Source of the DNA: Kaistella haifensis DSM 19056
Lineage (GTDB): Bacteria > Bacteroidota > Bacteroidia > Flavobacteriales > Weeksellaceae
NCBI RefSeq assembly: GCF_000735695.2
Contig: NZ_JASZ02000005.1
Span: forward strand, 21,942-85,941
Reading direction: 5' to 3'
Length of the DNA: 64,000 bases
The notes under the pieces were generated by a model that saw only the letters and a program-made list of their open reading frames with translations, searched no databases and had not been told where the DNA came from. Numbering within the stretch: position 1 is the stretch's first letter; the number at the start of each line of letters is the position of its first letter. Below are positions 6,983 to 15,791 of this stretch, piece by piece. A program made the position numbers and the translations under genes.

Positions 6983-9412
6983 TTATAGTTTAAAATCGAG
7001 TTTCACATTGAAGAATCTGCCTGTCAAGCGAACCGGAACCGGATAATTGTAATTGGTAGAAACATCATTAATCCACTGGTTTGCAACGGTATTACTGATA
7101 TTAAATGCATTGAAAATCTGCACTCCCAAAGTCAATTCCTTGAAATTCCCCCAGAAACCGCCGTTCACTTTATTGTCTTTTTGATCGATAAAAACTTTGG
7201 ACAAACCAATATCGACTCTTTTATAAGAAGGCAAAGTTCTTTGGTATTGATAAGGCGCTTCAAAATCGGGTTTACCATTTTCATCCAAAGAAATTGGGGT
7301 TCCGGAAGGCAATCCGTTAGCGTAAGTTAAGGTAAGATTTACGCGCATTGAAGGGAATTTAGGCATATAATCCTGATAAAACATCGAGAATCGGAAACGC
7401 GGGTCCGTCGGTCTTGGAATATATCCTTTTCCATCGATATTTTCATACACTCTTGCGTAGCTCGCAGAAACCCATGAATCAACTCCGGGAACAAACTCTC
7501 CGAATAACCTCGCATCCACTCCATACGCATACCCTTCCGAATTATTTTTACCGGAATAGCGAATTCTCACATTGTCCAAATAATACGGAATTAAGTTATC
7601 CATTTTCTTGTAATACGCTTCAGTAGTTAGTTTGAAAGGTCTATCAACCATTCGGAATTCAAAATCATTGGACAGAATAACCTGCATCGAACGTTGGGAT
7701 TTAATTTCCGAATTGAAATTCCCATCCAAATCTTTAATCTCTTTATAGAAAGGCGATTGATAATAAATTCCTCCTGCAATTTTGAAAAGCATATCCATAT
7801 CCCAATCTGGTTTTATGGCGAATTGCGCTCTCGGTGAAATAATGGTTTCATCATTGAAATCCCAATGAGAAGCCCTCACACCGGCATTTACGAAAACTCT
7901 GTTGGTTCCCCAATAGAATTTTTTTGAAAATTGTGCATATCCGGAAAGTCTGGTCGGCTGAATATGATTGGAACCTGCAATATTGAATTTCAAACGCAAA
8001 TCATCAGCATTTAAAGTTCCCGGCGTCGTGTAATCAATCGGGGTGCTATATCCCAAAGAATCCACAAGTTGCCATTCATTAGTAAGGTCTTTTAGATTTT
8101 CTTTTTCGAATTTCAATCCGACTTCAAAATCGGTATTTATATCAGGAGAAAAACGAGATTTAAGTTGTGTTCCGTAGGTTTTTACCAATAAATCGTTTCT
8201 CGCGTGATCGATTTGTCCTCCTACATCATACGAAGTTACAGGCTCGCCGGTAATTGGATCGAAAGTTTGTAAGCGATATGCAGAAGCAATCGAATAATAT
8301 TCTCTTTCACGGTTTTGGTAGGCGAAATTATCTAAGGTAAAAGACCATTTATTGTTGGGTTTAAAGTTGATTGATGCAGTTCCCATCATATTTTTGTAGG
8401 CATCATCTTCCTTTCCATTGTAGAAAACGGTAAGTTTCAAAGGCGTTTGCAAACTTCCGAAATCGACTTCTTTTACCTTGGGAACCATTTCATAATCATT
8501 CTTGCTGTAATATCCAATGAATGAAATATTCCATTTGTCATTAAATTTATAATTGATATTCGACTGAAAATCCATGTATTGTGGATTGAAATCTGTATCT
8601 TCATTCAAAGTATTAAGGACCAAATTGGTATTTCTGTATCGTCCGGAAAACAAAGCCGAAAACTTCTTATTCTTGGAAGCAAATCCGGTTGAAAGTCTTC
8701 CACCAATTAAACTCGCCTCACCAGCAACTTCAAATTTAGTAGGTTGGCGGTAATAAATATTCAATGCTGAAGACATTTTGTCTCCATATTTCGCTTCAAA
8801 ACCGCCGGCGGAAAAATTAATCGCTTGAACCATATCGGGATTGATGATGCTCATCCCTTCTTGCAAAGAATTTCGGATCAAAAAAGGACGATAGATTTCA
8901 ATATCATTGATGTAAATAAGGTTTTCATCATAGTTTCCGCCTCTTACCATGTATTGCGAAGAAAGTTCGGTATTGGAATTCACGGAAGGCAAAGTCTTCA
9001 ACAATCCTTCAACACCACCGGAAAGCGAAGAAACCTGTTGTGCTTCTTTCGCGGAAATTTCAACAGAAGTTAAATCTGTAATCTTTGGTTTCCCTTTTTT
9101 CTGAAAAACCACCTCCTGAATTTGCGATTCTCTTTCAGATTTTACAAATAAAACATTGATATGCTGTACTTTTGGACTGGTTTTAATATTTTTACTAAAA
9201 CCTCTGAAAGTTTCCTTTTGTACCGAAAGCGTTTCCTCTGAACTGGCAATTGGAATCTTCACAAAACCGTTTCCATCGGTTGTGAAATTTTGGTTATTAT
9301 AAGAAACATTAGCTTGCGAAACAGGAGTTCCATTCTCGTCAAGAACTTTAAGATTGATCTGCGAAAAAGCAAAAGCCGGTAAAAATACAAGGAGTAAATG
9401 GAGTTTTTTCAA
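6983..9412 (-). CDS. TonB-dependent outer-membrane receptor
   Basis: About 809 residues. A TTG at 9412-9410 is chosen as start because it gives a standard signal peptide (M-K-K-L-H-L-L-L-V-F-L-P-A-F-A-F-S, then Q). A TTG 30 bp further upstream would add ten residues in front of it. After the signal come a carboxypeptidase-regulatory-like beta-sandwich (about 20-95), a plug domain (V-E-G-L-L-K-T-L-P-S-V, M-V-R-G-G-N-Y-D-E-N) and a 22-strand barrel ending in F-K-L-D-F-K-L. Such receptors import scarce ligands using TonB-ExbBD energy. No SusD partner is adjacent, so the ligand is more likely a metal chelate, vitamin or peptide than a glycan. The gene begins a few tens of bases after kdsA and may be cotranscribed with it. 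Confidence 0.88.
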   Translation of the reverse strand: MKKLHLLLVFLPAFAFSQINLKVLDENGTPVSQANVSYNNQNFTTDGNGFVKIPIASSEETLSVQKETFRGFSKNIKTSPKVQHINVLFVKSERESQIQEVVFQKKGKPKITDLTSVEISAKEAQQVSSLSGGVEGLLKTLPSVNSNTELSSQYMVRGGNYDENLIYINDIEIYRPFLIRNSLQEGMSIINPDMVQAINFSAGGFEAKYGDKMSSALNIYYRQPTKFEVAGEASLIGGRLSTGFASKNKKFSALFSGRYRNTNLVLNTLNEDTDFNPQYMDFQSNINYKFNDKWNISFIGYYSKNDYEMVPKVKEVDFGSLQTPLKLTVFYNGKEDDAYKNMMGTASINFKPNNKWSFTLDNFAYQNREREYYSIASAYRLQTFDPITGEPVTSYDVGGQIDHARNDLLVKTYGTQLKSRFSPDINTDFEVGLKFEKENLKDLTNEWQLVDSLGYSTPIDYTTPGTLNADDLRLKFNIAGSNHIQPTRLSGYAQFSKKFYWGTNRVFVNAGVRASHWDFNDETIISPRAQFAIKPDWDMDMLFKIAGGIYYQSPFYKEIKDLDGNFNSEIKSQRSMQVILSNDFEFRMVDRPFKLTTEAYYKKMDNLIPYYLDNVRIRYSGKNNSEGYAYGVDARLFGEFVPGVDSWVSASYARVYENIDGKGYIPRPTDPRFRFSMFYQDYMPKFPSMRVNLTLTYANGLPSGTPISLDENGKPDFEAPYQYQRTLPSYKRVDIGLSKVFIDQKDNKVNGGFWGNFKELTLGVQIFNAFNISNTVANQWINDVSTNYNYPVPVRLTGRFFNVKLDFKL

Positions 9413-9446
9413 TGCGAGTAATTTAGATTTTAAAGATAACAAAAAA

Positions 9447-10256
9447 TTACAAAATCGCTTCTCTCACTCTGGTTAATTTCTGAAGCAAATCCTCCAATTT
9501 GTCAAGTTGCAACATATTTGCACCATCCGAAAGTGCGGTAGCCGGAGTTGGATGTGTTTCCAGGAAAAGTCCGTCTGCTCCAACAGCAATTCCAGCTTTG
9601 GCGATGGTTTCAATTAATTCCGGACGACCACCTGTAACGCCGGAATTTTGATTCGGTTGTTGCAAAGAATGCGTTACATCCAAAATCACCGGCGCATAAT
9701 TTTGCATTGTTGGAATTCCGCGGAAATCCACCACTAAATCGGTATAACCAAAGGTATTCCCACGTTCGATAATCGCAGTTTTGCTGTTGCCAGAATCTAC
9801 TACTTTTTCCACCGCAAATTTCATGGATTCCGGAGAAAGAAACTGACCTTTCTTCAAGGTGATGCATTTTCCGGTTTTTGCAGCAGCGACCAATAAATCG
9901 GTTTGCCTAACCAAAAACGCAGGAATCTGCAATACATCTACATAATTTGCGGCCAAAGCAGCGTGTTCATTTTCATGGATATCGGTCGTAGTGGGAATAT
10001 TGAAGGTTTCCCCTACTTTTTTTAGAATTTCCAAAGATTTTTCCTCACCGATGGTCGTGAATGAATCAACACGGCTTCGGTTGGCTTTCTTAAAACTGCC
10101 TTTGAAGATGTACGGAATTTCGAATTTATTGGTAAGTTCTACAACTTTTTCGGCGATTCTCAGTGCCATATCTTCACCTTCAATAATGCACGGACCAGCG
10201 ATCAGAAAGAAGTTTTTGGAATTTTTGTGATGGATGTTTTCTAAGTATTGAATCAT
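9447..10256 (-). CDS. kdsA: 3-deoxy-8-phosphooctulonate (KDO-8-P) synthase
   Basis: A 269-residue enzyme that condenses phosphoenolpyruvate with arabinose-5-phosphate to KDO-8-P, the committed step to the KDO of the LPS inner core. Visible motifs are I-A-G-P-C-I-I-E (19-26), F-K-G-S-F-K-K-A-N-R-S, T-T-D-I-H-E and D-V-T-H-S-L-Q. C23 is the position that distinguishes metal-dependent (Cys, as in Aquifex) from metal-independent (Asn, as in E. coli) forms, so this enzyme should need a divalent metal. It is the first gene of a kdsA-receptor pair on the minus strand. Confidence 0.94.
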   Translation of the reverse strand: MIQYLENIHHKNSKNFFLIAGPCIIEGEDMALRIAEKVVELTNKFEIPYIFKGSFKKANRSRVDSFTTIGEEKSLEILKKVGETFNIPTTTDIHENEHAALAANYVDVLQIPAFLVRQTDLLVAAAKTGKCITLKKGQFLSPESMKFAVEKVVDSGNSKTAIIERGNTFGYTDLVVDFRGIPTMQNYAPVILDVTHSLQQPNQNSGVTGGRPELIETIAKAGIAVGADGLFLETHPTPATALSDGANMLQLDKLEDLLQKLTRVREAIL

Positions 10257-10362
10257 TGTTTTTCGGTTTTAAGTAAAATCTTAAATTAAGATTTCAAAAA
10301 TACGGATTTTTTCAATGCATCTATTTTTAAGTTTCAGCTAAAACCAATTGATCGAACTTAAT

Positions 10363-10385
10363 AAAAAAAGCGAGCTAAAGCCCGC
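10363..10385 (-). terminator. intrinsic terminator of the DUF2723/DUF1697 operon
   Basis: On the minus strand GCGGGC, loop TTTA and GCTCGC (one G-U pair) are followed by seven T. The wobble pair and the T-run mark the minus strand as the functional orientation. Confidence 0.7.
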
Positions 10386-10409
10386 CTTACATCATTATTT
10401 TTTTCAGAA

Positions 10410-10934
10410 CTAAAATTTCTTCACGATTTTTTCAATGGTATTCAAATTCCTGGAAGTGATTTTATTTTTCAAAGATTTTTTGCCTAAAACTTTACCAAAA
10501 TCGGAATCCAAAGTATTCCCTTTCGGAACTTGCCAATAGAAAATATGCTCAATGATTTGTGCGTTTTCATTTTCTGTTTTTTGCGAATGATCAAATTCTT
10601 CCAAAAGCACACTTTCAATATCTTCAGTTCCGACAAAAGCGTAAATGTGCAAATCATCAGCTTTAGTGAAAGGACTGTTTTCAAAGATTGCTACCACTTC
10701 TTTTTCTGATTTAATGAAAAGAAAAGCTTCATAATTGAAATAATCAGACATCGCTTTTTCCAAAATAATTTTTAAATCGGCAGCCGATTTATCAGAGGAA
10801 AAAATCAGATTTCCGGTCGCTAAAACCGATGAAACTTCACTCGTTCCGGCATTAGAAAAAACTTTGCAAACTTCTGCCATTTTCATAGATGTTCCGTTGA
10901 CATTCACCCCGCGGAGAAACGCACAATACTTCAC
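10410..10934 (-). CDS. DUF1697 domain protein
   Basis: A 174-residue protein with the DUF1697 opening M-K-Y-C-A-F-L-R-G-V-N-V-N-G (family form: ...L-R-G-I-N-V-G-G) and the conserved S-V-L-A-T-G-N-L-I-F-S (family form: ...S-G-N-V-V-F). The length matches the family at about 175-180. It is a cytosolic alpha/beta protein of unknown biochemical role, widespread in bacteria. It starts 2 bp after the stop of the large DUF2723 gene on the same strand, so the two are very probably cotranscribed. The terminator follows directly. Confidence 0.85.
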   Translation of the reverse strand: MKYCAFLRGVNVNGTSMKMAEVCKVFSNAGTSEVSSVLATGNLIFSSDKSAADLKIILEKAMSDYFNYEAFLFIKSEKEVVAIFENSPFTKADDLHIYAFVGTEDIESVLLEEFDHSQKTENENAQIIEHIFYWQVPKGNTLDSDFGKVLGKKSLKNKITSRNLNTIEKIVKKF

Positions 10935-10936
10935 TT

Positions 10937-13900
10937 TTACTGAGTTGCTTTCATGATCGCATTGGTAATCTGTTCTTCTTTCTCCTTGGAATACGTGGAA
11001 TCATAAGGATTCATCACATCGAAAAGATAAGTGTAGAAAGGCGTAATTTTCTGTACTTTTTCGGCCTCTTTGAAAGCTTTCTCTTTACCCATCGCCTGCA
11101 AATTTTTGGTAAAAGCATTAAAGCGCTGATCAATGGGTTCGATGGATTTCACTAAATAATTGTACCCTTTATCTTTTTGTCCAATTCTATTGTAAGCATC
11201 GGAAACTGCAGCAATCACCAATGAATATTCCATCGGTTTGGTGCGCATTTGTTTTGCAACAAATCGTTGTTCATCTGGTGATAGACTGCTGTAATAATCG
11301 TATTCGGTGAATATTCCTTTCTTGAGCTCTTCGGCCAATTGCAGACCTTTTTGCTCTTGCCCAGAAACAATGTAGCCGTAAACTATTGAACTCAGCGAGC
11401 GAGGATCATCATATTTAGCCACAGGAATTTCTCTGGAAGCCAAATCTAAAACTTCTATTGCTTTTGCTTTTTGTCCGGAAAGTGCAAGCGCTTCTGCTGC
11501 ACGACTTGCTGAACTTCTGTAACTTACAATATTCTGGGTACAGGTTTCATCAAAATGAGTACTTAAATCCTTGAAATTGCCCCACTTGTAGTTTTTAACA
11601 ATATTATATAATGAATTTCCATCTACTCTACCCAATTCTCCATCTTCGCGTTCTTCGGTATAAATCGGAACTAAACGATAGCTGAAACCATCATACTGCA
11701 AATAATTGCTGAGATAGAAGATATTTTCAGGATCATAAATTCCGCCGGTGGAGAAATTGATAGGTCTTTTCCAATCGAAATTTGCCAGAATATCGAGCAT
11801 CATCAGATTATTTTTGAACATGCTGTTGCTCTTATAATCGATAGTGAATTGATCCACCGCTTGTGCGGCATCACTTGCTTTCATAATTCCGGACTTCACG
11901 GCGTTGGCTTTGTTTACCGGTAAAACAAATTTAGAAACAGGCAAGAAATTAAATTTTTCATATTTCGCCTCACCAAAAAGCATTTTTAGGATTTGATCTT
12001 TATCATCAGATTTTGTCTTGATGAAATTCATGGCTTCTTTTAAAGTCATTGAATCTTGGACAAGGAACTTTCGGAAACCGGCAAAAGTAGTTTCCGGAGC
12101 ACCCTGATCTTTCAGGTTGGCAAAGACGTTTTTCCAATCTTCCGGGCTCATCAGGTAAACCTGATCATTGGTGCCGTCGCGATAATCTTGATGCAATAAA
12201 GACGAAGGAACAGGCATAGAATTATAGGTTCTTCTTTTCACTTGGTCGATATTCCACGGTGTAGAAAGTAGCGTGAAATTTACCACTTTCACGTCATCTC
12301 GAAAGCCGGAAGTTTCCTGCAACCCCCAAATTGGGTAGGTATCATTATCACCATAAACAAAAAGAATATCGTTTTTAGGTAAAGATTTCAGCGTTGAGTA
12401 TGCATAATCGTAAGCTGCGCGTCTTCCGCTTCTGTCGTGTACATTATAGTTCTGAAAACCCATCATGAAAGGAACTCCTAACAATACAATTCCTGCAACG
12501 ACATTCGCAACATTCGATTTTACTTTTTCCTGAATAAACCACAAAATCGCGGCTGCTCCTAAACCGATCCAAATCGCGAAAGCATAAAATGAACCTACCA
12601 TCGCGTAATCTCTTTCACGCACCTCGAAGGGTTTTACCCCAGTATAAAAAATAATTCCGACGCTGGTTAAGATAAATAATGCCAGAATTGCGTAGAATCT
12701 TCCGAAATCTCTGTTAAGCTGGTAAAAGAAACCAAGCAACCCAAGAATTAATGGTAAAAAGAAAAACGCAACCGTACTTTCATTTTTAAATTTCGCGGGC
12801 ATTTTACTCTGGTCTCCCCACAAAGCATTATCGATGAAAGGAATCCCGGAAATCCAGTTTCCACGGTTATTTTCCATGTGTCCCTCGAGGTCGTTTTGTC
12901 TTCCAACGAAATTCCACATCAGGTATCTTACAAAGTAATATCCGTTTTGGAAAGTAATGAAATAATCTAAATTTTGGCTTAAAGAAGGTCTTTGAACATT
13001 GATTAAATTATAAGGTTTCACGGAAAGATAATCATCTACAGTAATACTTCCTTCTTCATATTTCTTTCTTAAATCTTGAAAAATCTTTTGCGCTTCCGGG
13101 TTTTCTGCGATCTCATCATTGGCATAATTAAATGAAAAATCGGGTGCGCCGTACATCGAAATGTAGTTTGCCATCACCGCTTTGTCTTCATTAAACATTC
13201 TCGGCATGAAACTCACATGATCTGGGCTGTACACGTAATTAAAACGCTCACCTACTTTGCGGTAAGTTCCTGTTTGCGCGTCTTTTTCATAAACATCACC
13301 TGTTTTTTTGGTTTTATAGCTTCCGTCTTCGTTTTTCTGAATTCCATTCGCATCAAGATAAGCGGTATAATTTTGTCCATAGAAAGTTGGCCAATCTCCG
13401 TACTGCTCACGGTTGTAGTAATCGAGCATTCCGATTGCGTTGTCCGGATTGTTAAGGTTCATCGGTGGATTAGCGTTTGCACGAATCGGAATGACCATCC
13501 AACAGGAGAAACCAATAATCATAAAAATCACTGAAAGCGCAATGGTTTGATAGATTTTTTTACCGGATTTCTTAGCATATTTTAAAGCAAAATAACACAT
13601 AGAAATTAGGATAATAAATGCGATAATTGTTCCTGAATGGAAAGGTAAACCGATTCCATTTACCGCGAAAATCTCCGTCTTGCCAAAAAGCGTCATAATC
13701 AAAGGGAAAATTCCTTTGAAAACAATAGCTAATATGATTAAGGTAAATACATTTGCCCAAATAAAACTCTTCCAAGTAAATTCGTAATTTCTAGCATAAT
13801 AAATCAAACAAACTGCCGGGATCGCAAGCATTCCCATCATGTGAACACCTACGGAAAGGCCTGTGACAAAGAATATTAAGATAATCCATCTTTCGTTATC

Positions 13901-14422
13901 GGCATCATGATATTCGTTTTCCCACTTGGTAATCAACCAAACGAGAAGTGCGATAAACATTGTCGCCATCGAATAAACTTCTCCTTCAACCGCCGAAAAC
14001 CAAAAAGTATCCGAAAAAGTGAAACACAAAGCTCCCACCGCTCCCGCAAAGAGAATTGAAATCTCCTGACGGGTAGTGATTTGATCAAAATCTTTATTAA
14101 GAAGTCTTCGCACCAAATGAGTAATCGTCCAAAACAAAAGTAGAACGGTCAACGCACTGAATAGCGCAGACATCGCATTGATTACCACGGAATAATTTTC
14201 ACCATTTCCGAAAGCAAACATCGCCGCAACCGCACCTATCAGCTGGAAAAGAGCCGCGCCTGGAGCATGGGTAACTTCCAGTTTGCTAGCCGAAGCAATA
14301 TATTCTCCGGTATCCCAAAAACTGAAATTAGGCTCAATAGTTGACAGATAAGTAATAAAAGCAATTACGAAAATCACCCATCCAGTAAGGGTATTCCATT
14401 GTTTAAAAGACCAATTTTTCAT
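10937..14422 (-). CDS. DUF2723 (TMEM260-like) integral membrane glycosyltransferase-like protein
   Basis: About 1161 residues. The ATG at 14422 is preferred to a TTG 12 bp upstream. Residues about 10-460 hold around ten transmembrane segments. The first luminal loop contains F-S-F-W-D-T-G-E-Y-I-A-S-A (about 34-46), with acidic residues where GT-C enzymes place the catalytic Asp, followed by H-A-P-G-A-A. More transmembrane segments lie near 560-690, then a long soluble C-terminal half with helical repeats. The family includes human TMEM260, reported to be a protein O-mannosyltransferase, so a role in O-glycosylation of exported proteins is plausible, but that is inference. A TATTTTCG box (one mismatch) lies upstream at about 14440. 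Confidence 0.8.
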   Translation of the reverse strand: MKNWSFKQWNTLTGWVIFVIAFITYLSTIEPNFSFWDTGEYIASASKLEVTHAPGAALFQLIGAVAAMFAFGNGENYSVVINAMSALFSALTVLLLFWTITHLVRRLLNKDFDQITTRQEISILFAGAVGALCFTFSDTFWFSAVEGEVYSMATMFIALLVWLITKWENEYHDADNERWIILIFFVTGLSVGVHMMGMLAIPAVCLIYYARNYEFTWKSFIWANVFTLIILAIVFKGIFPLIMTLFGKTEIFAVNGIGLPFHSGTIIAFIILISMCYFALKYAKKSGKKIYQTIALSVIFMIIGFSCWMVIPIRANANPPMNLNNPDNAIGMLDYYNREQYGDWPTFYGQNYTAYLDANGIQKNEDGSYKTKKTGDVYEKDAQTGTYRKVGERFNYVYSPDHVSFMPRMFNEDKAVMANYISMYGAPDFSFNYANDEIAENPEAQKIFQDLRKKYEEGSITVDDYLSVKPYNLINVQRPSLSQNLDYFITFQNGYYFVRYLMWNFVGRQNDLEGHMENNRGNWISGIPFIDNALWGDQSKMPAKFKNESTVAFFFLPLILGLLGFFYQLNRDFGRFYAILALFILTSVGIIFYTGVKPFEVRERDYAMVGSFYAFAIWIGLGAAAILWFIQEKVKSNVANVVAGIVLLGVPFMMGFQNYNVHDRSGRRAAYDYAYSTLKSLPKNDILFVYGDNDTYPIWGLQETSGFRDDVKVVNFTLLSTPWNIDQVKRRTYNSMPVPSSLLHQDYRDGTNDQVYLMSPEDWKNVFANLKDQGAPETTFAGFRKFLVQDSMTLKEAMNFIKTKSDDKDQILKMLFGEAKYEKFNFLPVSKFVLPVNKANAVKSGIMKASDAAQAVDQFTIDYKSNSMFKNNLMMLDILANFDWKRPINFSTGGIYDPENIFYLSNYLQYDGFSYRLVPIYTEEREDGELGRVDGNSLYNIVKNYKWGNFKDLSTHFDETCTQNIVSYRSSASRAAEALALSGQKAKAIEVLDLASREIPVAKYDDPRSLSSIVYGYIVSGQEQKGLQLAEELKKGIFTEYDYYSSLSPDEQRFVAKQMRTKPMEYSLVIAAVSDAYNRIGQKDKGYNYLVKSIEPIDQRFNAFTKNLQAMGKEKAFKEAEKVQKITPFYTYLFDVMNPYDSTYSKEKEEQITNAIMKATQ

Positions 14423-14604
14423 ATATAAATTCAATCTTGCGAAAATAAGGTTTTTAATTTATTAAGAATTGATTTTAACAAAATTTAAATGAAAAATTGT
14501 TTTTCAATTCAACAAATTTTCACTAAAAATTTTACAAAAAATGTTTAGAATCACTACCAAACAATCATATCCTATTAATTTAGTTATTTTTTATTTTATT
14601 TTTG

Positions 14605-14612
14605 TATTTTTG
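14605..14612 (+). promoter_or_regulatory. TAnnTTTG promoter box
   Basis: TATTTTTG about 30 bp before the ATG of the cysteate-synthase-like gene, a perfect -7 match. The 200-bp divergent intergenic region upstream is AT-rich and shows no other clear element. Confidence 0.5.
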
Positions 14613-14643
14613 CAGACGGATTTATAGAGAAAAATGACGAAAA

Positions 14644-15681
14644 ATGACTAATGTTCACGATAATATTCTGGGATTAATCGGTAAAACACCTTTAGTAAAA
14701 CTAAATACTGTTACCAAAGACATTCCTGCTACGGTTTATGCCAAACTAGAATCATATAATCCCGGCCACTCTACCAAAGACCGAATCGCCATCCATATTA
14801 TAGAAGCTGCCGAAAAAAAAGGCCTTCTGAAACCTGGCTCTACAATTGTAGAAACCACTTCCGGAAATACCGGTTTTTCGATTGCGATGGTATCAATCAT
14901 CAAAGGTTACAAATGTATTTTAGCTGTAAGCAATAAAACTAAAAAAGAGAAGATTGCTTATTTAAAAGCTTTAGGAGCAACAGTATATATTTGCCCAGCA
15001 AATGTTCCGGCAGACGATCCTAGATCTTACTATGAAGTTGCGAAAAGAATTGCTTCAGAAACCCCAAACTCGATTTATATCAATCAATATTTTAATGAAT
15101 TGAATATTGATGCACATTACCAAACAACAGGTCCGGAAATTTGGGAGCAAACCGAAGGAAAAATCACCCACCTTATAGCTTGTACCGGAACCGGAGGAAC
15201 ACTATCAGGATCTGCTAAATTTTTGAAAGAAAAAAATCCTAACATCAAAGTAATCGGTGTAGACGCATCGGGATCAATCTTGAAAGGATTCCACGAAACA
15301 GGGAAAATCAATAAAGATGAAATTCATCCTTACCAAATCGAAGGTATGGGAAAAAATTTAATCCCGGCCGCTTTACTTTTTGATAAAGTAGATGAATTTG
15401 TAAGAGTAAATGATGAAATGTCGGCATACAGAACCCGAGAAATCGCTTTAAAAGAAGCAATTATGGGCGGTTATACCACTGGTGCAGTTACTCAAGGGCT
15501 TTTGCAATATTCCAATTCTCACGAATTTTCCAAAAATGATGTGGTAGTTGCAATTTTCCCGGATCACGGTTCCAGATACATCACCAAAGTTTATAGTGAT
15601 AAGTGGATGGAAGAACAAGGATTCATCAATAATTGTGTACATAATTACGATGAAGTTTTCAAAACAGAAATCATCAAATAA
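14644..15681 (+). CDS. PLP-dependent cysteine-synthase-family enzyme, probable cysteate synthase for sulfonolipids
   Basis: A 345-residue fold-type-II PLP enzyme. The PLP lysine is K45 in H-S-T-K-D-R, the substrate loop is T-T-S-G-N-T-G at 71-77, and the phosphate-binding loop is G-T-G-G-T-L-S-G. It is longer than classical CysK (about 310). By motif alone it would be called cysteine synthase or cystathionine beta-synthase-like. The gene immediately downstream is a serine-palmitoyltransferase-like acyltransferase. This pairing is the arrangement described, as I recall, for capnine synthesis in Flavobacteriia (CapA making L-cysteate, then CapB). I infer cysteate synthesis from O-phosphoserine or a related donor plus sulfite. 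The alternative is ordinary cysteine synthesis. Confidence 0.75.
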   Translation: MTNVHDNILGLIGKTPLVKLNTVTKDIPATVYAKLESYNPGHSTKDRIAIHIIEAAEKKGLLKPGSTIVETTSGNTGFSIAMVSIIKGYKCILAVSNKTKKEKIAYLKALGATVYICPANVPADDPRSYYEVAKRIASETPNSIYINQYFNELNIDAHYQTTGPEIWEQTEGKITHLIACTGTGGTLSGSAKFLKEKNPNIKVIGVDASGSILKGFHETGKINKDEIHPYQIEGMGKNLIPAALLFDKVDEFVRVNDEMSAYRTREIALKEAIMGGYTTGAVTQGLLQYSNSHEFSKNDVVVAIFPDHGSRYITKVYSDKWMEEQGFINNCVHNYDEVFKTEIIK

Positions 15682-15701
15682 TTCATTAATAAAAGCATTG
15701 G

Positions 15702-15732
15702 AAAACCTTTTTGTATCACACAAAAAGGTTTT
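15702..15732 (+). terminator. hairpin between the two sulfonolipid genes
   Basis: AAAACCTTTTTGT, loop ATCAC and ACAAAAAGGTTTT make a 13-bp perfect stem ending in T-residues. It may end or attenuate the upstream transcript, because the next gene has its own TAnnTTTG box. Confidence 0.65.
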
Positions 15733-15748
15733 TCATATCAAATTTTGT

Positions 15749-15756
15749 TAACTTTG
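15749..15756 (+). promoter_or_regulatory. TAnnTTTG promoter box
   Basis: TAACTTTG, a perfect -7 match, 35 bp before the acyltransferase ATG and just after the hairpin. Confidence 0.5.
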
Positions 15757-15791
15757 CCAATACTTAATTTTTATTCTTAAATAAATACATA

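Noticed and set aside
13217..13534. Plus-strand 105-residue frame inside the DUF2723 gene
   Set aside because: It lies wholly within a well-supported gene on the other strand and shows no domain.
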